Part shown: positions 7,130 to 16,327 of the stretch, piece by piece | Numbering within the stretch: the first letter of the stretch is position 1 | Layout of the letters: the number at the start of each line of letters is the position of its first letter | NCBI RefSeq assembly: GCF_013466425.1 | Contig: NZ_CP059165.1 | Location: forward strand, 744,001 to 808,000 | Direction: 5' to 3' | DNA length: 64,000 nucleotides | From: Mycobacterium vicinigordonae | GTDB taxonomy: Bacteria; Actinomycetota; Actinomycetes; Mycobacteriales; Mycobacteriaceae | Position numbers and translations under genes: made by a program | Notes under the pieces: generated by a model | Seen by the model: the letters and a program-made list of their open reading frames with translations, nothing else | What the model was told of the DNA's origin: nothing | Databases searched by the model: none

Positions 7130-9721
7130 CTAAGCGGATTCGGCCACCTGGGCCGGGAAAAACCCGTGTAGCGCGGCGGCCAGCTGGGCGCGGATCTGCG
7201 CTCCGGAGATCACTACGTCGACCATCGTCACTGACAGGTGGGTATGTCCACGGGCCCGAACCAACTGTGCCTGAACCCCTGCTGCGGCAAGGGCTTCGGC
7301 GTAGGCGATGCCCTCATCGCGCAACGGGTCGAACTCCGCGACGACGACGATCGCCGGCGGCAGCGCCGACAGGTCCGCGGCGCGCAGCGGCGCGATTCGC
7401 GGATCGTTGCGAACATCGGGATCGGCGTAGTAGTCGAAGAACCACTTCATCAGCCCCGCGGTAAGGATGTAGCCTTCGGCGTTCTCGACGTACGAGCCGC
7501 GGGTCTGATCGGTGTCGGTGACGGGGGTGAGCAACGCCTGCCCGACGATGGTCGGACCGCCCGCGTCCCGGGCAAGTTGGCAGACCACGGCCGCGATTCC
7601 GGCGCCCGCGCTCCATCCGCACACGGCTAGCTGTCCGGGGATGCCGCCGAGTTCCGCGGCGTGATCGGCCACCCACCGCGTGGCCGCCCAACCGTCGTCG
7701 AGCGCGGCGGGGAATCGGTGCTCGGGTGCGTGCCGGTAGTCCACCGAGACGACGAGCGCGTCGCTGCGCACGCACAGATCGCGGCATAGCGGATCGTCGG
7801 ATGTCGCGTCACCCAGCACCCAACCGCCGCCGTGGAAATAGAGGACCATCGGGTGCGGCCCCGGGCTGGCCGGCCGGTAGAGGCGGTAAGCCAGAATCCC
7901 TTCGGCGCCGGACAGGGTGCCGTCGACGATCTCACCGACCTCCGGGCCCGGCGGGCGCGCGCGATTCAACTCGTCCATGACGGCACGTGTCTGTTCGGCG
8001 GGCATCGATTCCAACGGGGGCAGACCCATCAACGCCATCTGCTCTAATACCCTCTGAACGTCGGGCTGCAGGCGACGCACCACACCGTCGTTGCATTGCC
8101 CACCGTCGGGGCCGGACAGCCGGAAGCCCAGATAGTCCCGCGCTACCACCTCGTCGCAGGCCACCCGGTAGAAGTCGACACCGGCGGCGTAGGCCATGAA
8201 AGTCCGCGGCTTACCCGGCACGTTGGCGCCGACATACCACGAGTTCCCTTGCGGGAAAAGCGTTATCGACGAGGCGTCGTCCGAATGCTGCATCCAGCCC
8301 GCCTCGGCTAGCGGGGTGGGTTCGATCCGGTCAAAGCCATGGTCTGAAAGGTACGCCAGGGCATCGGCGACGAAGTCGACATGTTGCTCGATCGACACCG
8401 CCATGTTCGACAGCACCGACGGGCTGTTTGGGCCGGCGATGAGGAATAGGTTGGGGAAACCCTGGGTGGTCAGGCCCAGGTACGTGGTGGGCCCCTGTGA
8501 CCACTTGTCCTTCAGTGGAACTCCGTCACGGCCGAGGATATCGATCGCCGCGACAGCACCGGTGATGGCGTCGAAACCGGTGGCGAAAACAATCGCGTCG
8601 AATTCGAAAGAATCCGTGGCCGTGTCTATTCCAGCTTCGGTGACCCCGACCAAGGGATCGTTGCGCAGGTCGACTAGCCGCACGTGCGGCAGATTGAACG
8701 TGTCGTGGTAGCCGGTATCCAGGCAGAGCCGCTTGGCGCCGACCGGATAACTGTTGGGGCACAGCGCTTCGGCTATCTGCGGATCGCGCACGATGCCCCG
8801 AATCTTGGCTCGGATGAATTCGGCGAATTCCGCGTTGGTGTCCGGGTTGGTCATCACGTCGGTGTAGAGGTTGATTACCTCAAGCAGTTCGCCGCGCTGC
8901 CACGCGCGCTCATAACGCTCCTGCCGATCTTCGGCGGATACCGCGAACGACGGTGTGAGGGTCCGTTCCAGCGGTACGCCGCCGAAAGAGTACTTCGCCG
9001 CGTGCCGGTAGGCGGCGTGGTCGGCCAGCTGCGCGAGCTTCTCGGGTGCGATCGGGCCGTTGTGGGCGGGGATCGAAAAGCACGGTGTGCGTTGGAAAAC
9101 CGTCAGCTGGGCTGCCTGCGCTGCGATCAGTGGGATCGATTGGATCCCGGAGGACCCGGTGCCGACCACCCCGACGCGCTTACCGGTGAAGTCAACGGGG
9201 TGGTGTGGCCATCGGCTGGTGAAATACACTTCGCCGGTGAATTTTTCGACGCCTTCGATGTCGAGTTCCTTGGGCACGGATAGACAGCCCGTCGCCATTA
9301 CGAGGTAGCGGCAGGCGATGTCGTCGCCACGATCGGTGCGCACACGGTACGTGCCGGAGTCGTCATCCCAGTGCGCCTGCGTGACTCGGGTGTTGAACTG
9401 CATGTCGCGCCGCAGGTCGTGCTTGTCGGCGACATGGTTGAGATAACGCAGGATCTCAGGCTGGGTGGCGTATTTCTCCGACCACTGCCAGTCCCGCGAC
9501 CAGTCCGGGTCGAAGCTGAACATGTAGTCGAGGCTGGGGATGTCGACGCGGGCGCCAGGGTAGCGGTTCCAGTACCACGTGCCTCCGATGTCGTCGCCGG
9601 CTTCGAAGATCCGCATCGAATGACCCGTGAGCCGCAGGCGGTAGGCGCTGTAGAGACCGGCGAATCCGGCGCCGACGACCACTACATCTACATCCACATC
9701 GGTGTGGTGTGCATCATTCAT
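7130..9721 (-). CDS. Flavin monooxygenase (Baeyer-Villiger type) fused to an alpha/beta-hydrolase
   Basis: The 863-residue protein joins two enzymes. Residues about 10-540 are a class B flavoprotein monooxygenase: FAD loop GAGFAG (17-22), [20 protein letters not shown] loop GTGSSG, and ATGFD near the end. Residues about 560-863 are a hormone-sensitive-lipase-type esterase: oxyanion motif HGGGW, nucleophile elbow GWSAG, acid FDPLRDEG and a late His in RARGHTH. A ketone could thus be turned into an ester and hydrolysed in one polypeptide. The motif FxGxxxHxxxW of typical Baeyer-Villiger enzymes reads [12 protein letters not shown] here, with Phe in place of His, so the chemistry is uncertain. 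An in-frame start at 9778 adds 19 residues; I prefer the ATG at 9721. The gene reads in the same direction as guaD upstream, 87 bases away. Confidence 0.9.
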   Translation of the reverse strand: MNDAHHTDVDVDVVVVGAGFAGLYSAYRLRLTGHSMRIFEAGDDIGGTWYWNRYPGARVDIPSLDYMFSFDPDWSRDWQWSEKYATQPEILRYLNHVADKHDLRRDMQFNTRVTQAHWDDDSGTYRVRTDRGDDIACRYLVMATGCLSVPKELDIEGVEKFTGEVYFTSRWPHHPVDFTGKRVGVVGTGSSGIQSIPLIAAQAAQLTVFQRTPCFSIPAHNGPIAPEKLAQLADHAAYRHAAKYSFGGVPLERTLTPSFAVSAEDRQERYERAWQRGELLEVINLYTDVMTNPDTNAEFAEFIRAKIRGIVRDPQIAEALCPNSYPVGAKRLCLDTGYHDTFNLPHVRLVDLRNDPLVGVTEAGIDTATDSFEFDAIVFATGFDAITGAVAAIDILGRDGVPLKDKWSQGPTTYLGLTTQGFPNLFLIAGPNSPSVLSNMAVSIEQHVDFVADALAYLSDHGFDRIEPTPLAEAGWMQHSDDASSITLFPQGNSWYVGANVPGKPRTFMAYAAGVDFYRVACDEVVARDYLGFRLSGPDGGQCNDGVVRRLQPDVQRVLEQMALMGLPPLESMPAEQTRAVMDELNRARPPGPEVGEIVDGTLSGAEGILAYRLYRPASPGPHPMVLYFHGGGWVLGDATSDDPLCRDLCVRSDALVVSVDYRHAPEHRFPAALDDGWAATRWVADHAAELGGIPGQLAVCGWSAGAGIAAVVCQLARDAGGPTIVGQALLTPVTDTDQTRGSYVENAEGYILTAGLMKWFFDYYADPDVRNDPRIAPLRAADLSALPPAIVVVAEFDPLRDEGIAYAEALAAAGVQAQLVRARGHTHLSVTMVDVVISGAQIRAQLAAALHGFFPAQVAESA

Positions 9722-9808
9722 GCGGTAATCATTCGCCCGACGCGCACGTTTTGGTAGCGAAATGCGCGAGGGATGCACATCGCGGCGCCTCGCTGGCTGA
9801 CACGGCAG

Positions 9809-11209
9809 TCAGCTCAGGCGGCGGCCCCGAACGTACACCTCAGCGACCGACGACTCCCGGATGCCCATCAGCAGGGCAAACAGTGTCTGTTGGCCGGCAA
9901 GACCAGCGTCCTGGGAGCGCACGCCGTATTTCAGCGCGGATGCGAGCGCCGGCGTTCCGCCGGGGTCGATGACGACGAAGTCGGCCTCCTTGCCGGGGTC
10001 GAAGTTGCCGAAGCGCTCCTCCTGGTCGAGTGCTCTGGCGCCGCCGAGGGTACCGAGGAACAGCATCTCCGCGGGACGCATCGACACGCCGGCCTCACCC
10101 GGTTCGCTGACGTGCACCTTGAACGCGTCACCAAGCACCCGCGGAATCAGAAACTCGTCACCGCCGCCGACGTCGGTGCCCGCGGCGATGTTCACCCCGG
10201 AGGCGACGGTGCGCTTCCAGGGCATGGTGCCGGAGCCCAGGAACAGCTGCGAGATCGGGCAGTGCGCGATCGAGGTGCCGGTCTCGGCCATCCGCTCGAG
10301 CTCAACGTCCTGGCAGTGCACGGCGTGCGCCATGATGGTGCGTTTGCCGAGCAGGCTCTCGCCGCCGGCCTTCGAGCCGGGCAGGAACTTGCCGTCATAG
10401 GTGTCGAGATAGGTGTCGACCTGGAATTGTGCCTTGGTGGTGTCCACTTCGCCGGTGCCGGGTCGGTTGTTCTCGTTGAGGTGACTGTGGAAGTACACAC
10501 CGCGGTCGCGCACCGAATCATAAAGCTGCCCAAGTGATTTGAACGTATCAACGGTAATAGACAGGGAGAACCGCGGGATGATGGCCACCTGCAGCAGTGC
10601 GGTCTTCGGGTCGCCGGTGTCGGCCGCGTGCCACTTGTCGATCTCTTGCATGGTGAGCCGGACGGCCTCCTCCTCGGACGTCACCAATGGTGGTGCGCTC
10701 CCGAAGTTGACGGTTTGGATTGCTCGGCCGGAGACCAATCGCAGCCCACGCCGCCGAGTCTCGGCGAATAACGCGTCCTGAGCGTGCGGAAACGGTGATC
10801 CGAAAGCCATCGCCGCGGTGCTACCGGCAGCGATCCGGCGGTTGCAGAACTCCACGGCGGCACGCTGCGCGAACTCCGGGTCGCGCAACAGCGCCTCCGC
10901 CGGATAGATGCAGGAGTCCAGCCAGTCCAGCAATTGACCGCCTCCGTAGGAGTCGAACGCGAACACCTGCGGGAAGTGGATGTGGGTATCGACGAAACCC
11001 GGCAACAGGAACCCCGATCGGTGATCGACGACCTTGGCGTGCTGCGCAGTCGCGGGAAGTGCGTGCCTATCGCCGCAGTAGGTGACCAGACCGTCCTCGA
11101 CGACCAGCGCCCCGTTCGGGATTTCTGTCAGCGCCGCATCCGCCTCGGTGATCTTCGGGCTACCGGCGAGGTGATAGATATGGCCCAGGTGGACGGTGGT
11201 GGCGGTCAT
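9809..11209 (-). CDS. guaD: Guanine deaminase
   Basis: The 466-residue protein is a zinc amidohydrolase. Metal ligands are visible in LPGFVDTHIHFPQ (H76, H78), HSHLNEN, AHAVHCQ and GTDVGGG, and HIHFPQ is characteristic of guanine deaminases, which convert guanine to xanthine and ammonia. Length fits the family. AAGGAG lies about 6 bases before the ATG at 11209. Upstream is an unusual run of three 20-bp repeats, each holding a short ORF that ends on the next ATG, so translation of this gene may be coupled to them. No purine transporter is adjacent. Confidence 0.88.
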   Translation of the reverse strand: MTATTVHLGHIYHLAGSPKITEADAALTEIPNGALVVEDGLVTYCGDRHALPATAQHAKVVDHRSGFLLPGFVDTHIHFPQVFAFDSYGGGQLLDWLDSCIYPAEALLRDPEFAQRAAVEFCNRRIAAGSTAAMAFGSPFPHAQDALFAETRRRGLRLVSGRAIQTVNFGSAPPLVTSEEEAVRLTMQEIDKWHAADTGDPKTALLQVAIIPRFSLSITVDTFKSLGQLYDSVRDRGVYFHSHLNENNRPGTGEVDTTKAQFQVDTYLDTYDGKFLPGSKAGGESLLGKRTIMAHAVHCQDVELERMAETGTSIAHCPISQLFLGSGTMPWKRTVASGVNIAAGTDVGGGDEFLIPRVLGDAFKVHVSEPGEAGVSMRPAEMLFLGTLGGARALDQEERFGNFDPGKEADFVVIDPGGTPALASALKYGVRSQDAGLAGQQTLFALLMGIRESSVAEVYVRGRRLS

Positions 11210-11220
11210 GGCGTTCTCCT

Positions 11221-11280
11221 TGCGGTCATCGGGGTTGCCTTGCGGTCATCGGGGTTGCCTTGCAGTCATCGGGGTTGTCG
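11221..11280 (-). repeat. Three tandem 20-bp repeats forming a ladder of mini-ORFs before guaD
   Basis: Units lie at 11221-11240, 11241-11260 and 11261-11280; the first two are identical and the third differs at two positions. Read on the minus strand, ATGs at 11269, 11249 and 11229 each open a seven-codon ORF (MTARQPR, MTARQPR, MTARRTP). The TGA of each overlaps the next ATG as ATGA, and the last overlaps the guaD ATG. The unit looks like a copied version of the guaD start itself (ATGACCGC), so it probably arose by slippage. Confidence 0.85.
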
Positions 11281-11447
11281 TCGATTGTTCAGCCGGGGAT
11301 GACGGGCTAGGCCTTGCCGGTGCTGACCGGCTCTCGCGCCACGGACCGCCCGCAAAGCCGAACCTAGCGGCGCTTGGATGCGGTGGTGGCGAACGTCGCA
11401 AACAACAGATTTCTGCGACGACATCCATTCAACATCCGATATATTGA

Positions 11448-11463
11448 TGAGTGAATACTCACT
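11448..11463. promoter_or_regulatory. Inverted repeat, possible repressor operator
   Basis: TGAGT-GAAT-ACTCA (11448-11461) is a perfect 5-bp inverted repeat, overlapped by AGTG-N6-CACT (11450-11463). It sits just after the TATATT hexamer and 67 bases before cdh. This form is common for TetR-family sites, but no TetR gene is immediately adjacent and the regulator is unknown. Confidence 0.45.
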
Positions 11464-11529
11464 GCAAAAAATGACCTCCGATCATCTTGCAAGCTTCAGC
11501 TACTCCACCTACCTAGACAAGGGCGCCAC

Positions 11530-12360
11530 ATGGACACAACGGGCTCGGCCGATCGTCGCGTGACACGTCGGCAGTTCATCACTACTTCGGGAGCGTTGGG
11601 GGTCGGCGCGGCGTTTGTCGGGTCCGCAGCGTGGCGGGCCGTCGGGGACCCCGGCTCGACGACGCCCGATTGCGGCGGCCCCAACGACGGTGGTGAATTG
11701 TATGAGTCCGTGAAGGATGCCCAACCCGGTGACAAGCATCTGGCGTTGGTCGACTTCCCAACCCCCAACAAGGATCGTGCCTACGGTTACGCGATCAAAA
11801 CCGGAGCAAAAGGCGCGTGGGACTGGCTGTGCATCCCGCTAATTCGGGTCTCCGGCATCGAATGCGAAAAGTGCTGGAAGGGCCAGATGCTCAACCTGTG
11901 GCCATATGCCGCCGCCTGGGTCAACGACCCGCAGAGCAAACTTGCGGGGACGGACTGGGCACTGGGTATCAATTCCGGCGATCCGCAGGCGCGCACCCAG
12001 AACCAGATGCACATCCACGTGACCAAACTCCAGAAGAGCGTGCGCGACCAGATCACTGCGGCTGAGAAGAACAAGGTGCCCGTGGCCGAGAGTTTCGGTG
12101 ATTGGCCCAAGAAGACGATCGAGCTCAACGGCCGGCTGTTCCGCTGGGTCCACGTCAAGACCATGGACCACCACATTTTCGTCGAGGCCTTCAACACCGT
12201 CGCGCAAGGCAAGGCGTCCGAGATGAAACATCAATGCATTGCGGTCACCTCGGCGGGCTCCGGTGGTTTTTACGTCATCAACAGCCAGGCGCAGCTGGAC
12301 ACTCAGGGCCACCACCCGTTCGGCATCAAGACCATCGACGGGCTGCTATACCGGGGATAG
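11530..12360 (+). CDS. cdh: CDP-diacylglycerol pyrophosphatase, Tat-exported
   Basis: The 276-residue protein has a twin-arginine signal (VTRRQFITTSGALGVGAAFVG, residues 11-31) and is predicted to act outside the cytoplasmic membrane. The mature part matches the Cdh family of the HIT-like superfamily, which splits CDP-diacylglycerol to phosphatidate and CMP: GDKHLALVDFPTP, RTQNQMHIHVTKLQ with the catalytic-type HxH, and a terminal GHHPFGIKTIDG. The ATG at 11530 is the only start giving a full Tat signal. In M. tuberculosis the family member I know of is at a different locus (Rv2289), so this may be an extra copy. Confidence 0.9.
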   Translation: MDTTGSADRRVTRRQFITTSGALGVGAAFVGSAAWRAVGDPGSTTPDCGGPNDGGELYESVKDAQPGDKHLALVDFPTPNKDRAYGYAIKTGAKGAWDWLCIPLIRVSGIECEKCWKGQMLNLWPYAAAWVNDPQSKLAGTDWALGINSGDPQARTQNQMHIHVTKLQKSVRDQITAAEKNKVPVAESFGDWPKKTIELNGRLFRWVHVKTMDHHIFVEAFNTVAQGKASEMKHQCIAVTSAGSGGFYVINSQAQLDTQGHHPFGIKTIDGLLYRG

Positions 12361-12429
12361 CTGCGGTTTGGCTTTGGCGGCCGCTGATCATCACGTGCCC
12401 GCCACCGAAAGACGAAGTCATCCATGGGG

Positions 12430-14124
12430 TCAGGCCCGGAAGGCCTGGTTGAAGATGCCGGGAAGCTTGGCCCACCCGGGGCTGGCCGCGAAGCGTGTGA
12501 GACGCTCGGCGACGCCTTTGGCCGACCTGGCGGTCACGAACCAGGCCGGTTTGGGTGACAGAGCCATCTCGCCACCTGCGATCGATCGCGGGAACGGCCG
12601 GAACGGTCCGGTCACGACGCTGCGTTCGATGTTGGTCAGCAGGCGCGAGTTGTGCACGATGCCGATTCCGGACCCGACATCACCGAGGGTATTGCCCGGA
12701 TAAGCTCCCCACGACAGCGCCGGCACTAGGAAGCCGATGGCGCTCCACACGTTGATGCCGATGGTGCCGTAGTGCAGATCGGCGACGGCTGCTTCGAATG
12801 CTGTTCCCATGGCTTTGCGGTCGTCGGGGGCCACGATGATGCTGGCGCCCAGATTGCCGCCGAGCTTATCGTTGCAGAATTCGATTGCGGCACACAGGAA
12901 TTCGAGCCCTATAGCTGGTAGTTCGGTGTGGGCCAGCACCGGGCCAAAGTACTCGGTGGTCAGCGCTTCCTGCGACGTCGATTGATCGACCTTCAGCAGG
13001 ATTCGTCCGTTTAGGCGCTCGGCGTCGGGATAAGCCAAGGCGGCGGCCGCAACTTTCTTGTCGGCGCCCGGATACCACAACGTCCGTTGGGGAAGTGCTT
13101 CGACGACGCGGCGGATCTCGGCGAGGAACGCGTCTTTCTGCGGCCAGTCCGCGGATACGACGAGTACCTGGCCGCCGATGCAGTTGTGTCCGCAGTTGTG
13201 GAACCGCTGCGTTGCGACGTGCTCGGCCTGGTAGCGCAAATCCGCGTCATCCCACTTGCCGGGCACGACGATGATCGGCGACACTCCGCCGAGCTCGCTG
13301 GTGATTGGCTTGCCGAGCTTAGGTGCGCCGTCCTTTTCCGTGCGCGACCCCCACACGATCATGTCGTGGGTCGCGCGGCTTCCGGTGATGTGTACGTGCG
13401 AGACACCCGGGTGAGCGGTGAGGTACTGGCCAACCTCGGTGCCGCCGTTGACGATCCGCACCAGGTTGGCGTTGATCAATGGCGCGAAAGCGGCCTCGTA
13501 CGCAGCGATCAGACCGGCGAAGGTCGGGTTCAGTTTGAGGACACTGACGCGGTTGTGGGCGATCAGTTCGTAAAGGACGTCAAGAGGGCCGATCGCTGCG
13601 ATGTTCCCCGCTCCGAGCACCAGGCCGACTCCGCCGTTCTCGCCGGAACGCCTAGCGCCCAGACCGGCCGTGCGGCGCGCTTCATCGGCGGAGACGCCTG
13701 GCGTCAGCCAAACTTCGGCGCTGAACCCGTTGAACAGGTTGAACTCGAACAAGTCGCCCGGGAGCATCGCGAATGCGGTCCGGTTGCCCGGCACCGTGCG
13801 GGACTTGAGTCCGCACGCCGGCGACTTGCCTGCGGCGATCTTCTTCAGACTGTCGATGACCGCCCCGAAGGCGCAGAGGGTCGCGTACGGACCAGACATC
13901 CATTCCTCGCCCTCCAGCGGGCCAGGCGGAATGCCCTTGGCGACGATTGCTGCGGCAGCCCAAGCGTCTGCGGCGTCGGCGATGCTGCGCTGCGTGCGTT
14001 TGAGCAGTGTGATGCGTTCCGTTAGTCCCGTCACCGCCCACCGCTGCGCGCCGCGTGTGAGTTCGTCAATGGCGGTGTCCAGTTCCGCCTCGGTGGCGAA
14101 TGTGACGTCGTATGTGCTGGTCAT
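12430..14124 (-). CDS. Aldehyde dehydrogenase family protein
   Basis: The 564-residue protein has the aldehyde dehydrogenase fold: NAD-binding segment (LVLGAGNIAAIGPLDVLYELI, VLKLNPTFAG), HITGSRATHD, the glutamate motif ITSELGGVSP, and the catalytic Cys in FHNCGHNCIGGQ. It is longer than the usual 480-500 residues and has an unusual N-terminal part and a C-terminal extension of about 60 residues. It reads in the same direction as the MpaB-like oxygenase upstream, 30 bases away, so the two may form an oxidation pathway in which the oxygenase yields an aldehyde for this enzyme. The ATG at 14124 begins MTSTYDVTF. Confidence 0.88.
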   Translation of the reverse strand: MTSTYDVTFATEAELDTAIDELTRGAQRWAVTGLTERITLLKRTQRSIADAADAWAAAAIVAKGIPPGPLEGEEWMSGPYATLCAFGAVIDSLKKIAAGKSPACGLKSRTVPGNRTAFAMLPGDLFEFNLFNGFSAEVWLTPGVSADEARRTAGLGARRSGENGGVGLVLGAGNIAAIGPLDVLYELIAHNRVSVLKLNPTFAGLIAAYEAAFAPLINANLVRIVNGGTEVGQYLTAHPGVSHVHITGSRATHDMIVWGSRTEKDGAPKLGKPITSELGGVSPIIVVPGKWDDADLRYQAEHVATQRFHNCGHNCIGGQVLVVSADWPQKDAFLAEIRRVVEALPQRTLWYPGADKKVAAAALAYPDAERLNGRILLKVDQSTSQEALTTEYFGPVLAHTELPAIGLEFLCAAIEFCNDKLGGNLGASIIVAPDDRKAMGTAFEAAVADLHYGTIGINVWSAIGFLVPALSWGAYPGNTLGDVGSGIGIVHNSRLLTNIERSVVTGPFRPFPRSIAGGEMALSPKPAWFVTARSAKGVAERLTRFAASPGWAKLPGIFNQAFRA

Positions 14125-14154
14125 GAGTCTTCCGTTGGGGGTGGTAGGGCGTGA

Positions 14155-15384
14155 TTACTGATCGGTGGGCTGACCGCCGACCGGGGTACCGCGATACTCG
14201 GCTTTGATGCCTCGCAGGCCCCGCTCGATGGCGTCGTCCAGGGTCTTCTGGCCGTTCTCGTCGAAGTGGTCGCGCACCCGCTTCAATCGGGTGAGCTGGT
14301 TGGGGATTTTCAGCAGGAACGCCACAATGCGCACCAGGATCTCGGCCATCGGCACGGGCGCCACGCCGAGGCACTTGCGCAAGTCGCCGTTGGGAACCGT
14401 TGCCGCCATCTTGGGCGCGAGGAGTTGCCGCGTGACTGCCTGGTTGATGGTTCGTGAGCCGCGGAAGGACCCCATCCGCGTCGCTCCGGCAATCACGCTC
14501 TCGGTAAGTTCGGCGCCCTTGGCGCTCGGCTCGTAGAGGTACTGGTGTTCCCGCGACTGTAGAGCGAATTCTTCAGCGTGCGTGCGACCGAGTAATTGGT
14601 TGTTCGCGCCTTCGATGCGGGCGATCCAGCGCCACATCAGTGCGAACCCGTCACGCTCCGCCTGGCTGACGACGCCACCGGCGAACTTGATGACATTCAC
14701 CCGATGCTGGCCAAAAATGTAGCTACATGCGGCGGTGGCGAGCTGACTGACAGGCACGCCCCGGTCGTAGCGCGTCCACTGCTGAGTGCGGTGGATGCCT
14801 AGGCGGATCATGGTGTGCAGCAGCCGAATTCGCACCCACAGGATCCATCGCTGGCCGCCTGGTAGCATGCCGTCGACATCGAGCGCGCCGACGAAGCCAG
14901 CTGCGGTCTCGACCATCCGGCGACGGTAGTCGCCCCCGCTGGCCAGCCGGCCAGTCGCGCCCATTACCTCTGCGGTCGCTGGGTCGATGTAGGTAAACGG
15001 CAACGCGGAAACCATGCCAATTTTCATTCCGAAAAGGTTGCGGCGCCCCATGCTGGCGCCTACCCGCAGCGAGTCCAGGTCGAACCAGGACGGAAGGGTC
15101 TCGACGTCTCGGAAAAAGGCGGTTGCTTCCGGTATGCCCTCGGCCTCCAGCTTGCGGGCGTTGGCGTAGAGGTCTCCGCCCATCACCTTGCGGGCGCGCA
15201 TCAGCTCGATCAGATCTTCGGCGAGCGGATCACCGACGTGATTCCAGGCTTCGTAGTCGACGTCAGCCGGGTCGAGGTACACCTCGGATCCCGGTATACG
15301 AGCCAGCGCGGTCACCGCGGCGACGCGCTCGGCGAGATCCGTGCCGGGCGGATGTGAGTCGGTGTTGAGGGCGAAAGTGGCCAC
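14155..15384 (-). CDS. MpaB/latex-clearing-type oxygenase domain protein (DUF2236)
   Basis: The 409-residue protein matches the DUF2236/MpaB family, which includes heme-dependent rubber oxygenase and the fungal mpaB oxygenase. Visible family features are RIRLLHTMIRLGIHRTQQW, GVPVSQLATAACSYIFG, and an all-helical pattern throughout. Members cleave or oxidise unsaturated lipid or isoprenoid chains, though the substrate here is unknown. It is the first gene of a leftward pair with the aldehyde dehydrogenase and is divergent from a TetR gene; the space between carries repeated ACTCTA-type operators, so repression by that TetR protein is likely. Confidence 0.82.
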   Translation of the reverse strand: MATFALNTDSHPPGTDLAERVAAVTALARIPGSEVYLDPADVDYEAWNHVGDPLAEDLIELMRARKVMGGDLYANARKLEAEGIPEATAFFRDVETLPSWFDLDSLRVGASMGRRNLFGMKIGMVSALPFTYIDPATAEVMGATGRLASGGDYRRRMVETAAGFVGALDVDGMLPGGQRWILWVRIRLLHTMIRLGIHRTQQWTRYDRGVPVSQLATAACSYIFGQHRVNVIKFAGGVVSQAERDGFALMWRWIARIEGANNQLLGRTHAEEFALQSREHQYLYEPSAKGAELTESVIAGATRMGSFRGSRTINQAVTRQLLAPKMAATVPNGDLRKCLGVAPVPMAEILVRIVAFLLKIPNQLTRLKRVRDHFDENGQKTLDDAIERGLRGIKAEYRGTPVGGQPTDQ

Positions 15385-15462
15385 GTCGTCTCCTAGGTAT
15401 CGGTCTTGTGACGGTTGCGGGTTCTCCCGGGCCTTTGCGGCAACCGGCCGGTGTGCACAACC

Positions 15463-15515
15463 AGAGTCTCACTCTAATCTAGAGTTCTACTCTAAACTAG
15501 AGTCAACTCTAGATT
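15463..15515. promoter_or_regulatory. Repeated inverted-repeat operator between the oxygenase operon and tetR
   Basis: Two perfect copies of ACTCTA-N3-TAGAGT lie at 15471-15485 and 15489-15503. A further half-site ACTCTAGAT lies at 15506-15514, and AGAGT-N3-ACTCT overlaps the left copy at 15463-15475. The 18-base spacing of the two full sites places two dimers on nearly the same face region of the helix. This AT-rich block lies about 80 bases before the leftward oxygenase and about 110 bases before the rightward TetR gene, fitting a shared operator. Confidence 0.75.
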
Positions 15516-15625
15516 AAGGTACTTGTGCATTGCCGTCTACGCCGCCAACCTCACCTCTTAGGCCCGTCGACGCGGAGCTACACGGCACCAGCTTGCGGAC
15601 TGCCGGTGCACTACCATCAGCGGCG

Positions 15626-16288
15626 ATGACGACCGACAAGGCGGCCAGCCTTGCCTCCGCGCGCGGAGAACGCCGGCGCGCGAAAACGCGCGCGTCGATA
15701 GTCGCCGCGGCTGAGAAGCTGCTCGCCCACACCGCGCCGGAGTCGGTTCGAATCGAGGACGTCGCCGCGCTCGCAGGCGTATCGCCCGCGTCGGTATACG
15801 TGCACTTTGGCACCAAGGATGGACTGGTCGCCGCGACCACCGAGCATCTACTAGAGATCGCTACCACCGAAATCGCTGCGGTACACAGCAACAACAAACG
15901 TGCAGTGGATCGCGTGATCGCAACAGGAAGGGCATACCTCCAACTGCTGATCGATCACCCTGCATTGACCCGGTATCTGACTGCGCGCGCACTGCGCACC
16001 GACGAGTCCGCATCACCGACCGACGTGAGAATCGACAATCGATTCGAGACCGCGCGCGTCACCTTCCAGCAGCAGATACAAGAGGCGATAGATGACGGCG
16101 ACGTGCGTTCGCTGGATGCAAGGCTGATGTCACACTTCTTGTTCGGTGCCTGGGTGGGGCTAGCGACGCTGTCTCTGGGGGGCAACAGCTACCCGCTGGC
16201 GCCGCACGACGTGAGCCGAGCCGGACTGCAAGCGCTGGAAGTACTGACGCGCGGCGCATCCTCGTGGTCCGTCGACGCAGGCGACTGA
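15626..16288 (+). CDS. TetR family transcriptional regulator
   Basis: The 220-residue protein has a TetR DNA-binding domain at residues about 12-65 (RAKTRASIVAAAEKLLAHTAPESV, then IEDVAALAGVSPASVYVHFGTKDGL) and a helical ligand domain behind it. The ATG at 15626 puts the domain at the expected distance from the N-terminus; an open frame reaches further upstream but overlaps the operator region. It is divergent from the oxygenase/aldehyde dehydrogenase operon and probably represses both through the ACTCTA repeats. Confidence 0.9.
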   Translation: MTTDKAASLASARGERRRAKTRASIVAAAEKLLAHTAPESVRIEDVAALAGVSPASVYVHFGTKDGLVAATTEHLLEIATTEIAAVHSNNKRAVDRVIATGRAYLQLLIDHPALTRYLTARALRTDESASPTDVRIDNRFETARVTFQQQIQEAIDDGDVRSLDARLMSHFLFGAWVGLATLSLGGNSYPLAPHDVSRAGLQALEVLTRGASSWSVDAGD

Positions 16289-16327
16289 CAACGACTCGAT
16301 GCTCATCGGCACGAGCGAGGGCTTCTG

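Larger units (their letters stand above)
11210..11529. other. Intergenic region between guaD and the divergent cdh gene
   Basis: This 320-base gap holds the 20-bp repeat ladder next to guaD (11221-11280), a GC-rich stretch without a recognisable gene (11281-11400), and an AT-richer part (11400-11480) with an inverted repeat and a TATATT hexamer at 11440-11445 that could be a -10 element for the rightward gene. I see no RNA gene. Confidence 0.6.
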
